Assembly (NCBI RefSeq): GCF_000306965.1
Contig: NZ_JH976436.1
Coordinates: 102,057 to 166,056 of the forward strand
Direction of reading: 5' to 3'
DNA: 64,000 nt
Origin: Amphibacillus jilinensis Y1
GTDB taxonomy: Bacteria; Bacillota; Bacilli; Bacillales; Amphibacillaceae
Shown one piece after another: positions 24,917 through 34,682 of the stretch. Position 1 is the first letter of the stretch. The number at the start of each line of letters is the position of its first letter. Both the position numbers and the translations under genes were made by a program. Under the pieces are notes generated by a model that worked only from the letters and a program-made list of their open reading frames with translations, searched no databases and was not told where the DNA came from.

Positions 24917-25930
24917 TTATATCCTAGACCATGGGGCGTTTTCTTTAGCTAATTCTGGATGAAGGTGACATCCTTCCATCCAAATCTGATTTGCATGGTC
25001 TTTATTATCATTTAAATATGCAACTTTAGCAAAGGCGCGAAAATAATCCAAATGATTGGATAACTTGGATTTTGTTAATAATTTAAAACGCTGATAGGCT
25101 TGAGTCAAATATGTTGTATAAGATAAAGCAATGGCAATCCGTAATGATTGTTCAACTTGTATCGGATATACATTAATCAACGCTTCTATAAAAGCTTCTG
25201 TTATATTAATATGTCCCTGTTCTGCATGAAAAATCAATAAATTTGTCTTCGACAAAATCGAAGTAGGTTCATTTTTATAAAACGTTTCTGCTAGACCAAT
25301 TGCCTCATCACGTTTTCCAGAAAAGAATAACGCATAGTGATATTGATGTTTGGCCATCGCATAACTAGGAAACCTTGTCATCATTTCCTGCAAAATCGGT
25401 AATGCTGATACCCACTCATGGCGCTGGATATGGTAAAATGCTGTTTCCTGATAAATAAGCCATTCATCTTCTTCTGCAAATGATTCATCAGTTTCTTCAT
25501 CTTCTAAACTGAGTTCTAATAATGTTAATAATTGTTCTGTTTCATCGTGAAACTCACCATCGGGATCTTTTTCCAAATAAAGCGAGGCATACTTTTGAGC
25601 ATCTCTTAATAAGCCTAAGTGGGCATAATTGTTTGCAATTAAATAATAACAGTCATAATAGGATTCACCATGTTCTTTAATGATTGTAGTTAACACTTGA
25701 TTAGCTGCATGATATGCACCTATTTCAGTATATATAATCGACATCTGTGCTTGATATAGAGCTTCTTTCGGATCAGTTTCTGCTGCTTTTTTAAGCCATT
25801 TTAATGCAATATCAAACTTTCTTTTATAAAAAGCATCTACACCTTTAGCGAAATAAAATTCACCTTCGGGAATGAACGGGATCACATTTTTATTTAGTTG
25901 ATTCTCTTCGTAATTGTGCATTCTCGGCAT
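24917..25930 (-). CDS. Tetratricopeptide-repeat protein (YvcD-like)
   Basis: 337 residues of helical repeats. Recognisable TPR-like units are FAKGVDAFYKRKFDIALKWLKKAAETDPKEA near residues 28-58 and further degenerate units to the end; an acidic stretch (EDEETDESFAEEDEW) interrupts them near 140-155. No signal peptide, so probably a cytoplasmic scaffold. The place upstream of trxB is where B. subtilis has the TPR gene yvcD. Function unknown. Confidence 0.75.
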   Translation of the reverse strand: MPRMHNYEENQLNKNVIPFIPEGEFYFAKGVDAFYKRKFDIALKWLKKAAETDPKEALYQAQMSIIYTEIGAYHAANQVLTTIIKEHGESYYDCYYLIANNYAHLGLLRDAQKYASLYLEKDPDGEFHDETEQLLTLLELSLEDEETDESFAEEDEWLIYQETAFYHIQRHEWVSALPILQEMMTRFPSYAMAKHQYHYALFFSGKRDEAIGLAETFYKNEPTSILSKTNLLIFHAEQGHINITEAFIEALINVYPIQVEQSLRIAIALSYTTYLTQAYQRFKLLTKSKLSNHLDYFRAFAKVAYLNDNKDHANQIWMEGCHLHPELAKENAPWSRI

Positions 25931-26042
25931 GTGTTTCCCCTTTTATACAGGTTTTGTAATAACGCAAGCAGTATAACATATTTTACTGCTTCTTGACAGT
26001 TTTAATATCGTTTTATTGTGATTAGCATACGTTAAAAACCTA

Positions 26043-27650
26043 TTATTCTATACTGCCTTTGTGTTCGCTTAACCAGAGGCGACATTCACGTTCGTAATAG
26101 GAACACTCCTCTTTTGTCCACGCGAGCGCACTGGCTAGCTGTTGTAAAAATGGCTTCAATTGTTGATTCAGGTCAAATGGTCTGTGCAATCGATATCTCA
26201 TTCTTCTCGCTAAGAAATCAGTCGGTTTATAAACACCTTCATGATCTAGTGCATAGCAGAGAAGGAGCGAAAGCGCCGGCTCTAGTGAAACGGACTCACT
26301 GCTTTTTTCAATTTTATCAAGATAAGGAACAAGTTGTGTCGTATGATTACCATAACGGCTCACTAGAAACTCGATTTCTTTATTAGCGAGAAGTGTGCTA
26401 GATAAATAGGATTTAAAATTTAATTGATCAACTTGATCATCTGTAATAATTGCGAGTGATTTTGTCTCTGACTTTGAATAAAGAATATGATGCGTGCGCT
26501 TTAGATCTTTAACAATTCCGTCGACGACTTGACTAGCATATGAACGATAAAGTACAAGCGGTGCACCACTTGTTGTAATTAGTCCTGATGGGGAAGTGAT
26601 AATATCACCTATTCTCCCACTTTCTTCACTAATTAAATAGGCTACATGTTGTTCAATGATCTGGCTTTGATCCAAGTAAAGATCTGGTATAACACGTTTC
26701 AGGGTGCGAACAATCTGTGTGAATTCATCTTCAGAAATCGTTTTCTGATGCAAGATTGAAGACGTTTGTTCAGAGACCGTCAGCATGATAAATTGTTGAT
26801 AGGGTATCAGCGTTATGGTTTGCTGATCGTTGTCATCAGTAAATGTCATTGCATGGTTAATTGTTAAATCTGATTGCTTGAAAAAGAGTTGTACTTTTTT
26901 TCTATACTGAATAACAGGTTTTAACAAATCATCTGAACTGTCTAATCGACTGACTGCTTCAACTTGAGCTCCTGTAGCGTTAACAACCTTATCCGCATAG
27001 ATACGCGTCATTTCTCCTGTTACTTGGTCTTCCGCTAAAATACCGGTTACCTGTTGTTCGGAATTATATGTGAATTGAACAAGTTTAAGATAGTTGATCA
27101 TATCTGTACCAAACCGATTAGCAGCCTTCAATAGCTCAATTGTCATTAAACATTGATCAATAATACCGTCTTGATGCACAAAACCATACTTTAACTTACT
27201 TTCACTAACATTGGCTTCAAACTTTCTCACTTCTTTTTTTGAAAGTAGTTTTAGATGTTTAGGAAAATTAGAAGAAATTAAAGATTCAGACAATGTATCG
27301 CGTAACTTACTCAATAATGTTTGTTTTATTTCATAATCGAATAATAAAGTTAACATATCGACTGGTTTATAAAAGAGTGAGAGATGTTCATTTATTAACT
27401 GCTTTTCAGTGTATGCTTGATACCAAAGTTTCCTCGTTGGAAAATGGTGCGGACTTAATAGTGGAGCAAACTGGCCTGACGCTCCACTACCGTAGTCCCT
27501 TTGTTCTATCAAAGCTACCTTCATCCCTCTAGAACTCGCATCTAAAGCAATGCTAGCACCTGTCAAGCCGCCTCCAATAATCAATAAATCATAATCTTGA
27601 TTTGCTAATTGGCGCTGTGTTTCTTCACGATTTCGATTAGATATCCCCAT
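26043..27650 (-). CDS. Divergent GlpD-like FAD-dependent oxidoreductase
   Basis: 535 residues. The N-terminal FAD site DLLIIGGGLTGASIALDASSRGMKVALIE (about 20-48) and overall layout match aerobic glycerol-3-phosphate dehydrogenase. The hallmark loop S-R-S-T-K-L-x-H-G-G-L-R-Y-L that follows in GlpD is replaced by GASGQFAPLLSPHHF. The later R-P-L and G-G-K-L-T-x-Y-R segments read AYLISEESGR and TSGAPLVLYRS. The C-terminal domain keeps YKPTDFLARRMRYRLHRPFD. Substrate and even activity are therefore uncertain. Start ATG 27650 (MGISN) has GGGGGAGAC upstream; an ATG 15 bases earlier lacks one. Monocistronic, flanked by a repeat copy. Confidence 0.7.
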   Translation of the reverse strand: MGISNRNREETQRQLANQDYDLLIIGGGLTGASIALDASSRGMKVALIEQRDYGSGASGQFAPLLSPHHFPTRKLWYQAYTEKQLINEHLSLFYKPVDMLTLLFDYEIKQTLLSKLRDTLSESLISSNFPKHLKLLSKKEVRKFEANVSESKLKYGFVHQDGIIDQCLMTIELLKAANRFGTDMINYLKLVQFTYNSEQQVTGILAEDQVTGEMTRIYADKVVNATGAQVEAVSRLDSSDDLLKPVIQYRKKVQLFFKQSDLTINHAMTFTDDNDQQTITLIPYQQFIMLTVSEQTSSILHQKTISEDEFTQIVRTLKRVIPDLYLDQSQIIEQHVAYLISEESGRIGDIITSPSGLITTSGAPLVLYRSYASQVVDGIVKDLKRTHHILYSKSETKSLAIITDDQVDQLNFKSYLSSTLLANKEIEFLVSRYGNHTTQLVPYLDKIEKSSESVSLEPALSLLLCYALDHEGVYKPTDFLARRMRYRLHRPFDLNQQLKPFLQQLASALAWTKEECSYYERECRLWLSEHKGSIE

Positions 27651-27689
27651 GCTGTCTCCCCCCATACGACGATGTCAAAACGCATATTT

Positions 27690-27899
27690 ATAAAACGAAC
27701 CTTCTATCAGTGAGCGGAGGTCTACAGGGTGTAGTCATGTAGACGTTGCCACACGATGTGGCGGTTTTAGTCTACGATCTTATCCGCTCATTGATTGGTA
27801 GTTGAGCGAATCAACACATTAGTCTCCTTAGCTCTCAACTAAATAGATTAATTCTACTCTATTTTGAAGCGAGTGTTTTATGGACGTTATCCATATAAA
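27690..27899 (+). repeat. AACGAACC-family intergenic element, copy 10
   Basis: ATAAAACGAACCTTCTATCA, first stem TGAGCGGA/TCCGCTCA (compensated variant), inner module with GTAGACGTTGCCACACGATG and GTCTACGATC, then GTTGAGCGAATCAACACATTA, AAATAGA...TCTATTTT and ATATAAA at the right. Fills the gap between the GlpD-like gene and yvoF. Confidence 0.88.
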
Positions 27900-27973
27900 C
27901 GACTCCACAAATACGGAATATCCCAGTTGATTTTTCATCGATACGACCATCGCTTTGAGGGATTTCCAACTGG

Positions 27974-28498
27974 TTATCGTCCATTTAAATCTTTGCTATT
28001 TCTCATTTTCATTTCTTCAGCTGAATAAATCACACGCATTGGATTGCCAGCAACAAAGGTTCCTGGCGCAACATCTTTATTAACGATCGTACCAGCCGCA
28101 ATAATAGCTCGATCGCCTATTGTGACACCTGGCAAGACTGTACTGTTCGCTCCAATCATTACTTCATTACCAATATCAAGGGAGCCTAGTCTGTATTCGT
28201 CGATAAGATACTCATGTGTCAGTAACGTTGTATTATAACCAATAACAGAGTTACGCCCCACAGTAATCCGCTCAGGAAACATGAGATCAACCATAACCAT
28301 TAAGGCAAAAGCAGTCTTATCACCAACTGTCATCTTCAATAAATGTCGATAAAGCCAATTTTTCACTGTTAAAAAAGGGGTGTAACGTGCGATTTGAATC
28401 ACGATAAAATTTTTTACAACTTTAAAGAAAGACACCGTGCGATAGAGTTGCCATAATGAATTAGCACCTTCGACAGGAAAACGAGCTGTCTTTCGCAT
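27974..28498 (-). CDS. yvoF: Hexapeptide-repeat acyltransferase (YvoF-like)
   Basis: 174 residues. Left-handed beta-helix hexapeptide repeats run from about residue 75 to 150 (ITVGRNSVIGYNTTLL, IGNEVMIGANSTVLPGVTIGDRAIIAAGTIV), typical of trimeric acetyl- or other acyltransferases. The start codon lies directly next to the ppaX stop (no gap), so it is the last gene of the hprK-lgt-yvoD-ppaX-yvoF unit known from B. subtilis. Acceptor unknown. Confidence 0.85.
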   Translation of the reverse strand: MRKTARFPVEGANSLWQLYRTVSFFKVVKNFIVIQIARYTPFLTVKNWLYRHLLKMTVGDKTAFALMVMVDLMFPERITVGRNSVIGYNTTLLTHEYLIDEYRLGSLDIGNEVMIGANSTVLPGVTIGDRAIIAAGTIVNKDVAPGTFVAGNPMRVIYSAEEMKMRNSKDLNGR

Positions 28499-29140
28499 TT
28501 ATTCCACCTCTAGTATCGTTAATAAATCAGACATATGTTCTAGCATATAATCCGGCTTTAATTTAACTAAAGATTCCCTACCTTTTATCGTCCAGGACAC
28601 ACCAGCTGTTTTGGTTCCAGCATTTTGTCCTGCTTCAATATCATGATAGTTATCACCAATCATTATCGTGTCAACTGGCGTTCGATCAAGGGCATGCAAT
28701 GCCTTTATAACCGGTTCAGGATGTGGTTTAGCATGTTCAACCTCATCTAAACCAATAACAACATCAAAATAAGGAGCTAAACCTGTGATTTCAAGCCCTA
28801 ATTTTGCAGTAGCGGTAATTTTAGTTGTCACAATACCGAGCTTATAACCCTGTTGATGTAAGATCTTGATTGTTTCAACTACAGTAGGATAAGCCTTCAC
28901 ATAAGCATCATGATTGGCTAAGTTATGTTCTCGATATGTATCCATCATCTCCTGTGCCCGCTCTGGGTTAACATGCTTCATGGTATCGATGAGTGGCGGT
29001 CCAATAAAAGGTAATATCTCTTCCTTTGAATAGTTATGATCTGTATGCTTTTTAAAAGTATGATGAAAAGAAGCGATAATCAATTCATTTGTGTCAATTA
29101 ACGTTCCATCTAAATCAAATAAAAGTGTTTTAATTGCCAT
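28499..29140 (-). CDS. ppaX: Pyrophosphatase PpaX (HAD family)
   Basis: 213 residues. HAD motif I LLFDLDGTLIDTNELI (residues 6-21), motif II GIVTTK, motif III with HAKPHPEPV and motif IV TIMIGDNYHDIEAG. PpaX removes pyrophosphate released when HPrK/P dephosphorylates P-Ser-HPr/Crh, which pulls that reaction forward. It overlaps yvoD by 11 bases and belongs to the hprK operon. Confidence 0.92.
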   Translation of the reverse strand: MAIKTLLFDLDGTLIDTNELIIASFHHTFKKHTDHNYSKEEILPFIGPPLIDTMKHVNPERAQEMMDTYREHNLANHDAYVKAYPTVVETIKILHQQGYKLGIVTTKITATAKLGLEITGLAPYFDVVIGLDEVEHAKPHPEPVIKALHALDRTPVDTIMIGDNYHDIEAGQNAGTKTAGVSWTIKGRESLVKLKPDYMLEHMSDLLTILEVE

Positions 29141-30077
29141 AATTAATCTGTTCCCTTCTCTGTTTTATCTCTGCTTTATTCCATAAAAACGCGATAGTAG
29201 CCGTTAGAATAATCGCTGTTGTTAAACGAATGATTAATAGTGGCCACACCGGTATACCAAGGGGAATAAAAATTAAAGTATCTTCGATGACAGCATGGCA
29301 AGCAACAAGGAAAATAAACGATAAATACATATCTTTCTTTGCCACCCCGTCTTCTCTTACTGCCTGAACCATTACACCCGCTCCGAACGCTAGACCTATT
29401 GATAAACCTGCCACAAGTGTCATCGATGCATTTGATTTAATACCTAGTAACCTTGTGAATGGACTTAATAGTGAAGAGATTTTGGTCATCCAACCTAACT
29501 CTCTAAAGTATTGCATAATGACCATTAACGGAATCACAATCGCGCCAAGTTGAAAAATACTACTAGTGGCCGTTCGCACACCTTCAATACCAATTTCAAC
29601 CACACCAGAAGGAGAAGCTTGCGTGGATTGAATAAATCCATATTGTGCAACTTCCTCGCCACCTGACCAAATCAAGTGGATCAACAAGGCTGAAATACAT
29701 GCAAGGGCCACTCTCACACCTATGACAATCGGCCAACGCACACCAACTTTTAATGCAACAGTTGACTCTACAAATAAATTATGTGAAAAAGATAACATCA
29801 CAGCCATAATAAAAACTTCTTTTACAGTAAATTCAAATGAAACAATGGCCGCAATACCCGCATATAAGTTTAATGAATTGCCTAGAACCAATGGCACAGC
29901 AACTTCGCCTGATAGGCCAAAAATCCCCATAACTGGAGAAATCGCTTCAATCAACCACGGTAAAATCGGTGTATATTGGAGAATAGTAACAATAACTGTG
30001 ATTGGAAAAATAACTTTACTTAATGTCCAAGCCACATGTAAGCCTTGCTTTAATCCTCGAATAAATGTAGCTTTCAA
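29130..30077 (-). CDS. yvoD: Nucleoside-recognition (Gate) domain membrane protein YvoD
   Basis: 315 residues with about eight membrane helices in two halves, each with the Gate signature (VPLVLGNSLNLYAGIAAIV and a second half SMTLVAGLSIGLAFGAGVM). Function unknown; Gate proteins resemble spore SpmA/SpmB and nucleoside transporters. It lies between lgt and ppaX as in B. subtilis. Confidence 0.85.
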   Translation of the reverse strand: MKATFIRGLKQGLHVAWTLSKVIFPITVIVTILQYTPILPWLIEAISPVMGIFGLSGEVAVPLVLGNSLNLYAGIAAIVSFEFTVKEVFIMAVMLSFSHNLFVESTVALKVGVRWPIVIGVRVALACISALLIHLIWSGGEEVAQYGFIQSTQASPSGVVEIGIEGVRTATSSIFQLGAIVIPLMVIMQYFRELGWMTKISSLLSPFTRLLGIKSNASMTLVAGLSIGLAFGAGVMVQAVREDGVAKKDMYLSFIFLVACHAVIEDTLIFIPLGIPVWPLLIIRLTTAIILTATIAFLWNKAEIKQRREQINYGN

Positions 30078-30302
30078 ACCAACATCCCCACTTCATTTTT
30101 TTATTTCTAAATTTTCAGCGCCTGGTGACGCATGTTAAGGCTGCACTTGTCGGGTCTTATTTAAAGAAAAAATTAACCTCTTCCATTCCAACCATGTTGC
30201 TTGGCATATTGCTGCGTCAGCGACATTTTAACGAATACCCGTGAAACTCAAACTTTTCTGCCACACCATAGTGTTTAAGTTGAGCTACTCTTTTTATATT
30301 AC

Positions 30303-31136
30303 TTATAGCTTCTTACCATTATAAGCAACGTTCACTTGTTTAGCTTTACGTCGATAAATAATTAAAGCGACACTGGCAATGATTAATACAATTGATAAGA
30401 CTTGCGCTGTCCGTAATAGACCTAGTATATAAAGACTGTCCGTCCGTAATCCTTCAATGAAGAAGCGTCCAACAGAATACCAAATAACATAATTAAGGAA
30501 AACTTCACCACGTAAAGGATTTCTTCTTCTTAACCACAATAATCCTGCAAAAACAACTAGATTCCAAATCGACTCATACAAAAACGTAGGATGGTAAAGG
30601 ATCCCATCAATCACCATATGGTTTTCTATAAAATCAGGTAAGTATTGAATAAAATTCTCATATACCACATCTGAGACAGGCCCACCGTGGGCTTCTTGAT
30701 TCATAAAATTACCCCACCGGCCAATCGCTTGACCGATAATAATACTCGGTGCTGCTACATCAGCAATTTTCCAAAAAGGTACATCACGCTTTTTACTAAA
30801 TATGTAAGCTGTAATAACAGAGCCAATTAAAGCACCGTGAATAGCAATGCCACCTTCCCAAACAGCAAACACCTTCCATAATGGTTGCTCAACAAAACGC
30901 TGCCAATCCCATTCAAAAATGACATAATATAATCGCGCCGAAAGAATTGCAATGGGTAACGCCCACATCAGCAAATCTGTATACAATTCCTTTGAAAGAC
31001 CTAACCGAACACCCTCTTTTGTTGCTAACCAAAGCCCAATGACAACACCCGTTACGATAATAATCGCATACCAATAAATAGTTATAGGGCCAACCTCGAT
31101 GAAAATAGGGTCTAATGTTGTATTAAAAATTGACAC
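30303..31136 (-). CDS. lgt: Prolipoprotein diacylglyceryl transferase
   Basis: 277 residues and seven predicted membrane helices. The signature [15 protein letters not shown] is near residue 135-150, and the C-terminal [16 protein letters not shown] motif is present. Lgt adds diacylglycerol to the lipobox cysteine of lipoproteins such as PrsA and the OpuA binding proteins in this window. I start it at GTG 31136 ([10 protein letters not shown]), since the GAGGAG ribosome site lies just upstream and overlaps the in-frame ATG at 31151. Confidence 0.95.
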   Translation of the reverse strand: MSIFNTTLDPIFIEVGPITIYWYAIIIVTGVVIGLWLATKEGVRLGLSKELYTDLLMWALPIAILSARLYYVIFEWDWQRFVEQPLWKVFAVWEGGIAIHGALIGSVITAYIFSKKRDVPFWKIADVAAPSIIIGQAIGRWGNFMNQEAHGGPVSDVVYENFIQYLPDFIENHMVIDGILYHPTFLYESIWNLVVFAGLLWLRRRNPLRGEVFLNYVIWYSVGRFFIEGLRTDSLYILGLLRTAQVLSIVLIIASVALIIYRRKAKQVNVAYNGKKL

Positions 31137-31312
31137 AGTATCTCTCCTCATATAATAAGTTATAGCTACTATCTGAACCTTAAAGATGAATTAGTTTCCA
31201 AAAAATTATTCTTCATCTTATCTATTATTACTCACATATCAATAGCCACGAGTAAAGCTACAAGAGTAGATCAGTTAGACATGATCAGATGGTCTTGGAC
31301 GCCTTTTTACTA

Positions 31313-32266
31313 TTAATCATAATCAACGCCTTTATCTATATTGGCCTTTTCCTGATCAATCATTTTCGTTAATCTAGTCGAAAACTCTTCCGCAGCATTA
31401 ACACCTAATCGTTTTAAACGGAAATTCATTGCAGCCACTTCAATAATGACCGCTAAATTTCTACCCGGTCGTACGGGTAAAGTAGCTTTAGGTACATCAA
31501 CATCAATAATTCGAATCGTTTCTTCCTCCATGCCAATCCGATCATATTGCTTCTTATCGTTCCAATTTTCTAAATTAATCACATAATCAATTTTTTTATG
31601 TGATCGGACAGCACTGGCACCAAACAAAGTCATGACGTTTATAATACCAAGTCCTCTAATTTCAAGTAAATGTTCAATCAATTCAGGAGAAGATCCAATT
31701 AATCGATCATAATCCTCCTGTCGAATCTCGACACTGTCATCAGCGACTAAACGGTGGCCCCGTTTAACCAATTCTAAAGCTGTTTCACTTTTACCAACAC
31801 CACTTTGCCCCGTAATTAACACACCCACACCGTGAATATCAACAAGGACACCGTGCATGGCTGTGAATGGTGCAAATTTTGCTTCAAGAAAATTCGTTAA
31901 TCGACTAACTACACGCGTTGTCTTGTAAGGCGATCGTAGTAAAGGGACATGCGCTTGATCACAAGCATCTATTAGTGGCCTCGGGATATCCAAGTCTCTT
32001 GAAATCACAATACACGGGGTGACATCGGTACATAATTTTTCCGAACGATCTCTTTGCTCAGCTTCTGACAATTCTCTAAAAAAAGATAATTCCGTTTTTC
32101 CAAGCACTTGAAGTCTCGCTTTAGGATAATAACGAAAGTACCCTGTTAATTCAATACCAGGCCTAGAAATATCACTCATAATAAACTCTCTTTCTAGTCC
32201 TTCTTTACCTGCAATGAGTTCCAATTTGAACTGTTCTAATAAATCTTTTGTTTGTACCTTAGCCAT
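31313..32266 (-). CDS. hprK: HPr kinase/phosphorylase
   Basis: 317 residues. Walker [15 protein letters not shown] sits near residues 154-167 and the HPrK signature [16 protein letters not shown] follows. The C-terminal [20 protein letters not shown] element is present. The first P-loop residues are GQS where many homologues have GDS. The enzyme phosphorylates Ser46 of HPr and Crh and reverses it by phosphorolysis. Start ATG 32266 (MAKVQ) with GGAGGG upstream. First gene of the unit with lgt, yvoD, ppaX and yvoF. Confidence 0.95.
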   Translation of the reverse strand: MAKVQTKDLLEQFKLELIAGKEGLEREFIMSDISRPGIELTGYFRYYPKARLQVLGKTELSFFRELSEAEQRDRSEKLCTDVTPCIVISRDLDIPRPLIDACDQAHVPLLRSPYKTTRVVSRLTNFLEAKFAPFTAMHGVLVDIHGVGVLITGQSGVGKSETALELVKRGHRLVADDSVEIRQEDYDRLIGSSPELIEHLLEIRGLGIINVMTLFGASAVRSHKKIDYVINLENWNDKKQYDRIGMEEETIRIIDVDVPKATLPVRPGRNLAVIIEVAAMNFRLKRLGVNAAEEFSTRLTKMIDQEKANIDKGVDYD

Positions 32267-32462
32267 CAGGATTCCCTCCATCTATCATCTTCTCTAATTA
32301 TCCTATATACGTATAACTATTGTAGCATTTTTTTTAATGTGTGGCACGATAACAGGTATTTTAGCGACTACCTTTCTTAGCTTTTTAAGTAAACCATTCG
32401 AAAACATGCTATGTCTTTATGATCTGTTCTCAATGCTAATATGGGTAAAACATTTAAAATCA

Positions 32463-32548
32463 ATAAAACGAACCTTCAATTAATGGACGTTTTCGACCTT
32501 GTACCGCCACTATAACAGCATTTTACGGACGCTTACCTGTGATAGAAA
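32463..32548 (+). repeat. AACGAACC-family element, copy 11 (shortened)
   Basis: ATAAAACGAACCTTCAATTA with ATGGACG, a short unrelated middle, then TTTTACGGACGCTTACCTG and GATAGAAA. An intermediate between full and minimal forms, between hprK and the pabB/C gene. Confidence 0.8.
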
Positions 32549-32569
32549 ATATTAAATGATTGATTAGCT

Positions 32570-34333
32570 TTACTCGATTGAATCAATAACGTTACCAACC
32601 TTAACCCACCCACGCACGGCATTAATTAGCCAGATACCATCCGCACGATGCAAGTCATTTTTGTAAAGTACTTTTTCGGTTATTGTCCCTTTTTCGAGTA
32701 AATGACCTCGAAATACTCCTGGTAGCAGTCCAGATTTTATCGGAGGTGTGACAAACTGCTGATCGAACTGTAAAACAAGATTACCAATCGTAAATTCTGT
32801 TAGTTCATCTCTTTCATTCCATAATAACGTTGAGAAATTGACAGACGCATCAACCTTTAACCGATCATATAAATCACGGTATGTTGTTTTGTGATAATAA
32901 AAACGGTTTTGTACGTCAATGGATTGCTTTGCTAGATAGCTATTAACGGGTTGATCGATAGGCTTTACCGGTATCGATTCTAGCTTGATATTGCCCGCTT
33001 GTGTTAAACGCAAGCGCACTTTATAGACACCCTTTGGATGTTGCTTCTTCAATGCCATTATTTGCTCTCTACATACTGCCCGATCAAAGGCGAAATTAAA
33101 ATAAGTAGCAGATTGTTGAAGACGATCGATATGATATGAAAGAAGTGGTAAATCTCCATTTGATAATAGCATAGACTCAAGTAAATCAAAAGTTGGGTAA
33201 CCCGTCGTTAACAAGCTAGCCTTTGTTTCCATTTCTTCATATTCACTAGCAGTAACTGAATCCCACGTAATACCGCCTCCTACACCATAACGCGCTTGTT
33301 GGTGTTCTTGATCAACAACGACTGTTCGAATCGGAACGTTAAAAGTCGCCTTATTATCTGGGGTTAAATAGCCAATCGTCCCACAGTAGACCTCCCGTGC
33401 CGTTTCTTCTAACTGCTCGATGTAAGCCATCGTCTTTATTTTTGGTGCTCCTGTAATTGACCCGCACGGAAATAATGCTGAAAACCAATCGACTAATTGA
33501 CTCTCTTCTTTGAGTGTTGCTTTAACCGTGGAGGTCATTTGATGTACAGTCGGATAAGTTTCAACTGTCAGCAAATCTGGGACATGAACCGTTCCTTGTT
33601 TAGCTATTTTACCAAGATCATTTCTTAACAAATCAACGATCATCAAATTCTCCGCGCGCTCTTTTTCTGACTGCGTTAAATAGTGCTTATTTACTTGATC
33701 GTCAGCATATATTAAGCCACGTTTGCTTGTACCTTTCATCGGTTTTGTGGTAATCTCTCCTTGTTCAATTGCAAAGAACAGCTCTGGTGATGCCGATAGA
33801 ATTTGAAATCGACCGATATCTAAATAAGCGCTATAAGAAGCTTGTTGATTGTTTTTCAGCATATAATAGAATGCTTCGGGATCTTGATGAAAGGGTGTCG
33901 TTAACCGTGTTGTATAATTCACTTGATAGGTATCCCCAATTCGAATGGCTTCTTTTATTGCTTCTATACTCGTTTGATAATCCGAATAAGAAGTCGTTTG
34001 TTTCCAAGTTAATGACTGATCCATGGACGCTACTAGCTTATCGCTTTCCACTTGGTCAGGCTGAGCAAAACTAGCAAACCATAAAAGAGGCATTGTCGTT
34101 TGGGCCTTCGTCCGATAGCGCTTTTCAAATGCTGGAGCTGCTTCGTAAGACAAGTACCCCGCTATGTATCTTCCTTTTTTCCTCTCTGTCTCTATCTCAC
34201 GCAATAATGGTTTAACTTGATCGATACGATAAGTCGAGAACACATTGATCGGTTTAGAAAAATAAAGACGGTCAAGCGATCCATCCAGACTTTTAAAATC
34301 AAACTTTAGTACAATATCTTCGATTGTACTCAC
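32570..34333 (-). CDS. pabB: Fused aminodeoxychorismate synthase component I / aminodeoxychorismate lyase
   Basis: 587 residues. Residues 1-370 or so are a chorismate-binding (PabB/TrpE) domain with TKPMKGTSKRG, ENLMIVDLLRNDLGKI and the signature GSITGAPKIKTMAYIE. From about 385 to the end is a PabC-type class IV PLP lyase (LESMLLSNGDLPLLSYHIDRL, TEFTIGNLVLQ, LLPGVFRGHLLE). It makes p-aminobenzoate for folate. The usual PabA glutaminase partner is not in the window, so ammonia supply or a distant pabA is needed. Single-gene unit bounded by repeat copies 11 and 12. Confidence 0.88.
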   Translation of the reverse strand: MSTIEDIVLKFDFKSLDGSLDRLYFSKPINVFSTYRIDQVKPLLREIETERKKGRYIAGYLSYEAAPAFEKRYRTKAQTTMPLLWFASFAQPDQVESDKLVASMDQSLTWKQTTSYSDYQTSIEAIKEAIRIGDTYQVNYTTRLTTPFHQDPEAFYYMLKNNQQASYSAYLDIGRFQILSASPELFFAIEQGEITTKPMKGTSKRGLIYADDQVNKHYLTQSEKERAENLMIVDLLRNDLGKIAKQGTVHVPDLLTVETYPTVHQMTSTVKATLKEESQLVDWFSALFPCGSITGAPKIKTMAYIEQLEETAREVYCGTIGYLTPDNKATFNVPIRTVVVDQEHQQARYGVGGGITWDSVTASEYEEMETKASLLTTGYPTFDLLESMLLSNGDLPLLSYHIDRLQQSATYFNFAFDRAVCREQIMALKKQHPKGVYKVRLRLTQAGNIKLESIPVKPIDQPVNSYLAKQSIDVQNRFYYHKTTYRDLYDRLKVDASVNFSTLLWNERDELTEFTIGNLVLQFDQQFVTPPIKSGLLPGVFRGHLLEKGTITEKVLYKNDLHRADGIWLINAVRGWVKVGNVIDSIE

Positions 34334-34477
34334 CTCAATTCTGTCATAAATAACATCCTTTGAAATCCTTTTGCTCGTTCACCCTTTAGCGGGTAAGGTC
34401 AAATTTATTATACTAACTTTTTAAAATTTTAGCTTCTCCACTTCGTACTTATTTGATCGCACTTTCCTTTCCTAAGG

Positions 34478-34643
34478 ATATAACGAATTTTCAATCCGTT
34501 GACGGAGGGCTACAGGACGGAGGACATGCAGACGTTGCCACAGGACGTGGCGGTTTTAGTCTATGATATTCACCACCCTCTGATTGATCGTTAGGTGAAT
34601 AAGGACAGTAGCGATCGGTTTGCGGACGCTTATTGTTGATAAA
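34478..34643 (+). repeat. AACGAACC-family intergenic element, copy 12
   Basis: ATATAACGAATTTTCAATCC, inner module intact (GCAGACGTTGCCACAGGACG, GTCTATGATATT), then CACCCTCTGATTGATCGTTA. The second hairpin is mostly deleted (GATCGGTTTGCGGACGC) before TTGTTGATAAA. A terminator follows. Confidence 0.85.
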
Positions 34644-34647
34644 ATAG

Positions 34648-34678
34648 AACAAGCATGGAGATCATCCCCATGCTTGTT
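34648..34678 (-). terminator. Terminator after yvlD (end of the uvrBA...yvlD run)
   Basis: AACAAGCATGG pairs with CCATGCTTGTT around a 9-base loop; on the minus strand TTCTATTTTAT follows. It directly adjoins repeat copy 12. Confidence 0.75.
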
Positions 34679-34682
34679 GATC

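Noticed and set aside
25930-26042. Additional AACGAACC-family copy near 26010-26035 (TTGTGATTAGCATACGTT)
   Set aside because: The resemblance is limited to a few bases and no left end is present.
31137-31151. ATG at 31151 as the lgt start
   Set aside because: The ribosome site GAGGAG overlaps this ATG; the GTG at 31136 has correct spacing and gives the normal N-terminus.
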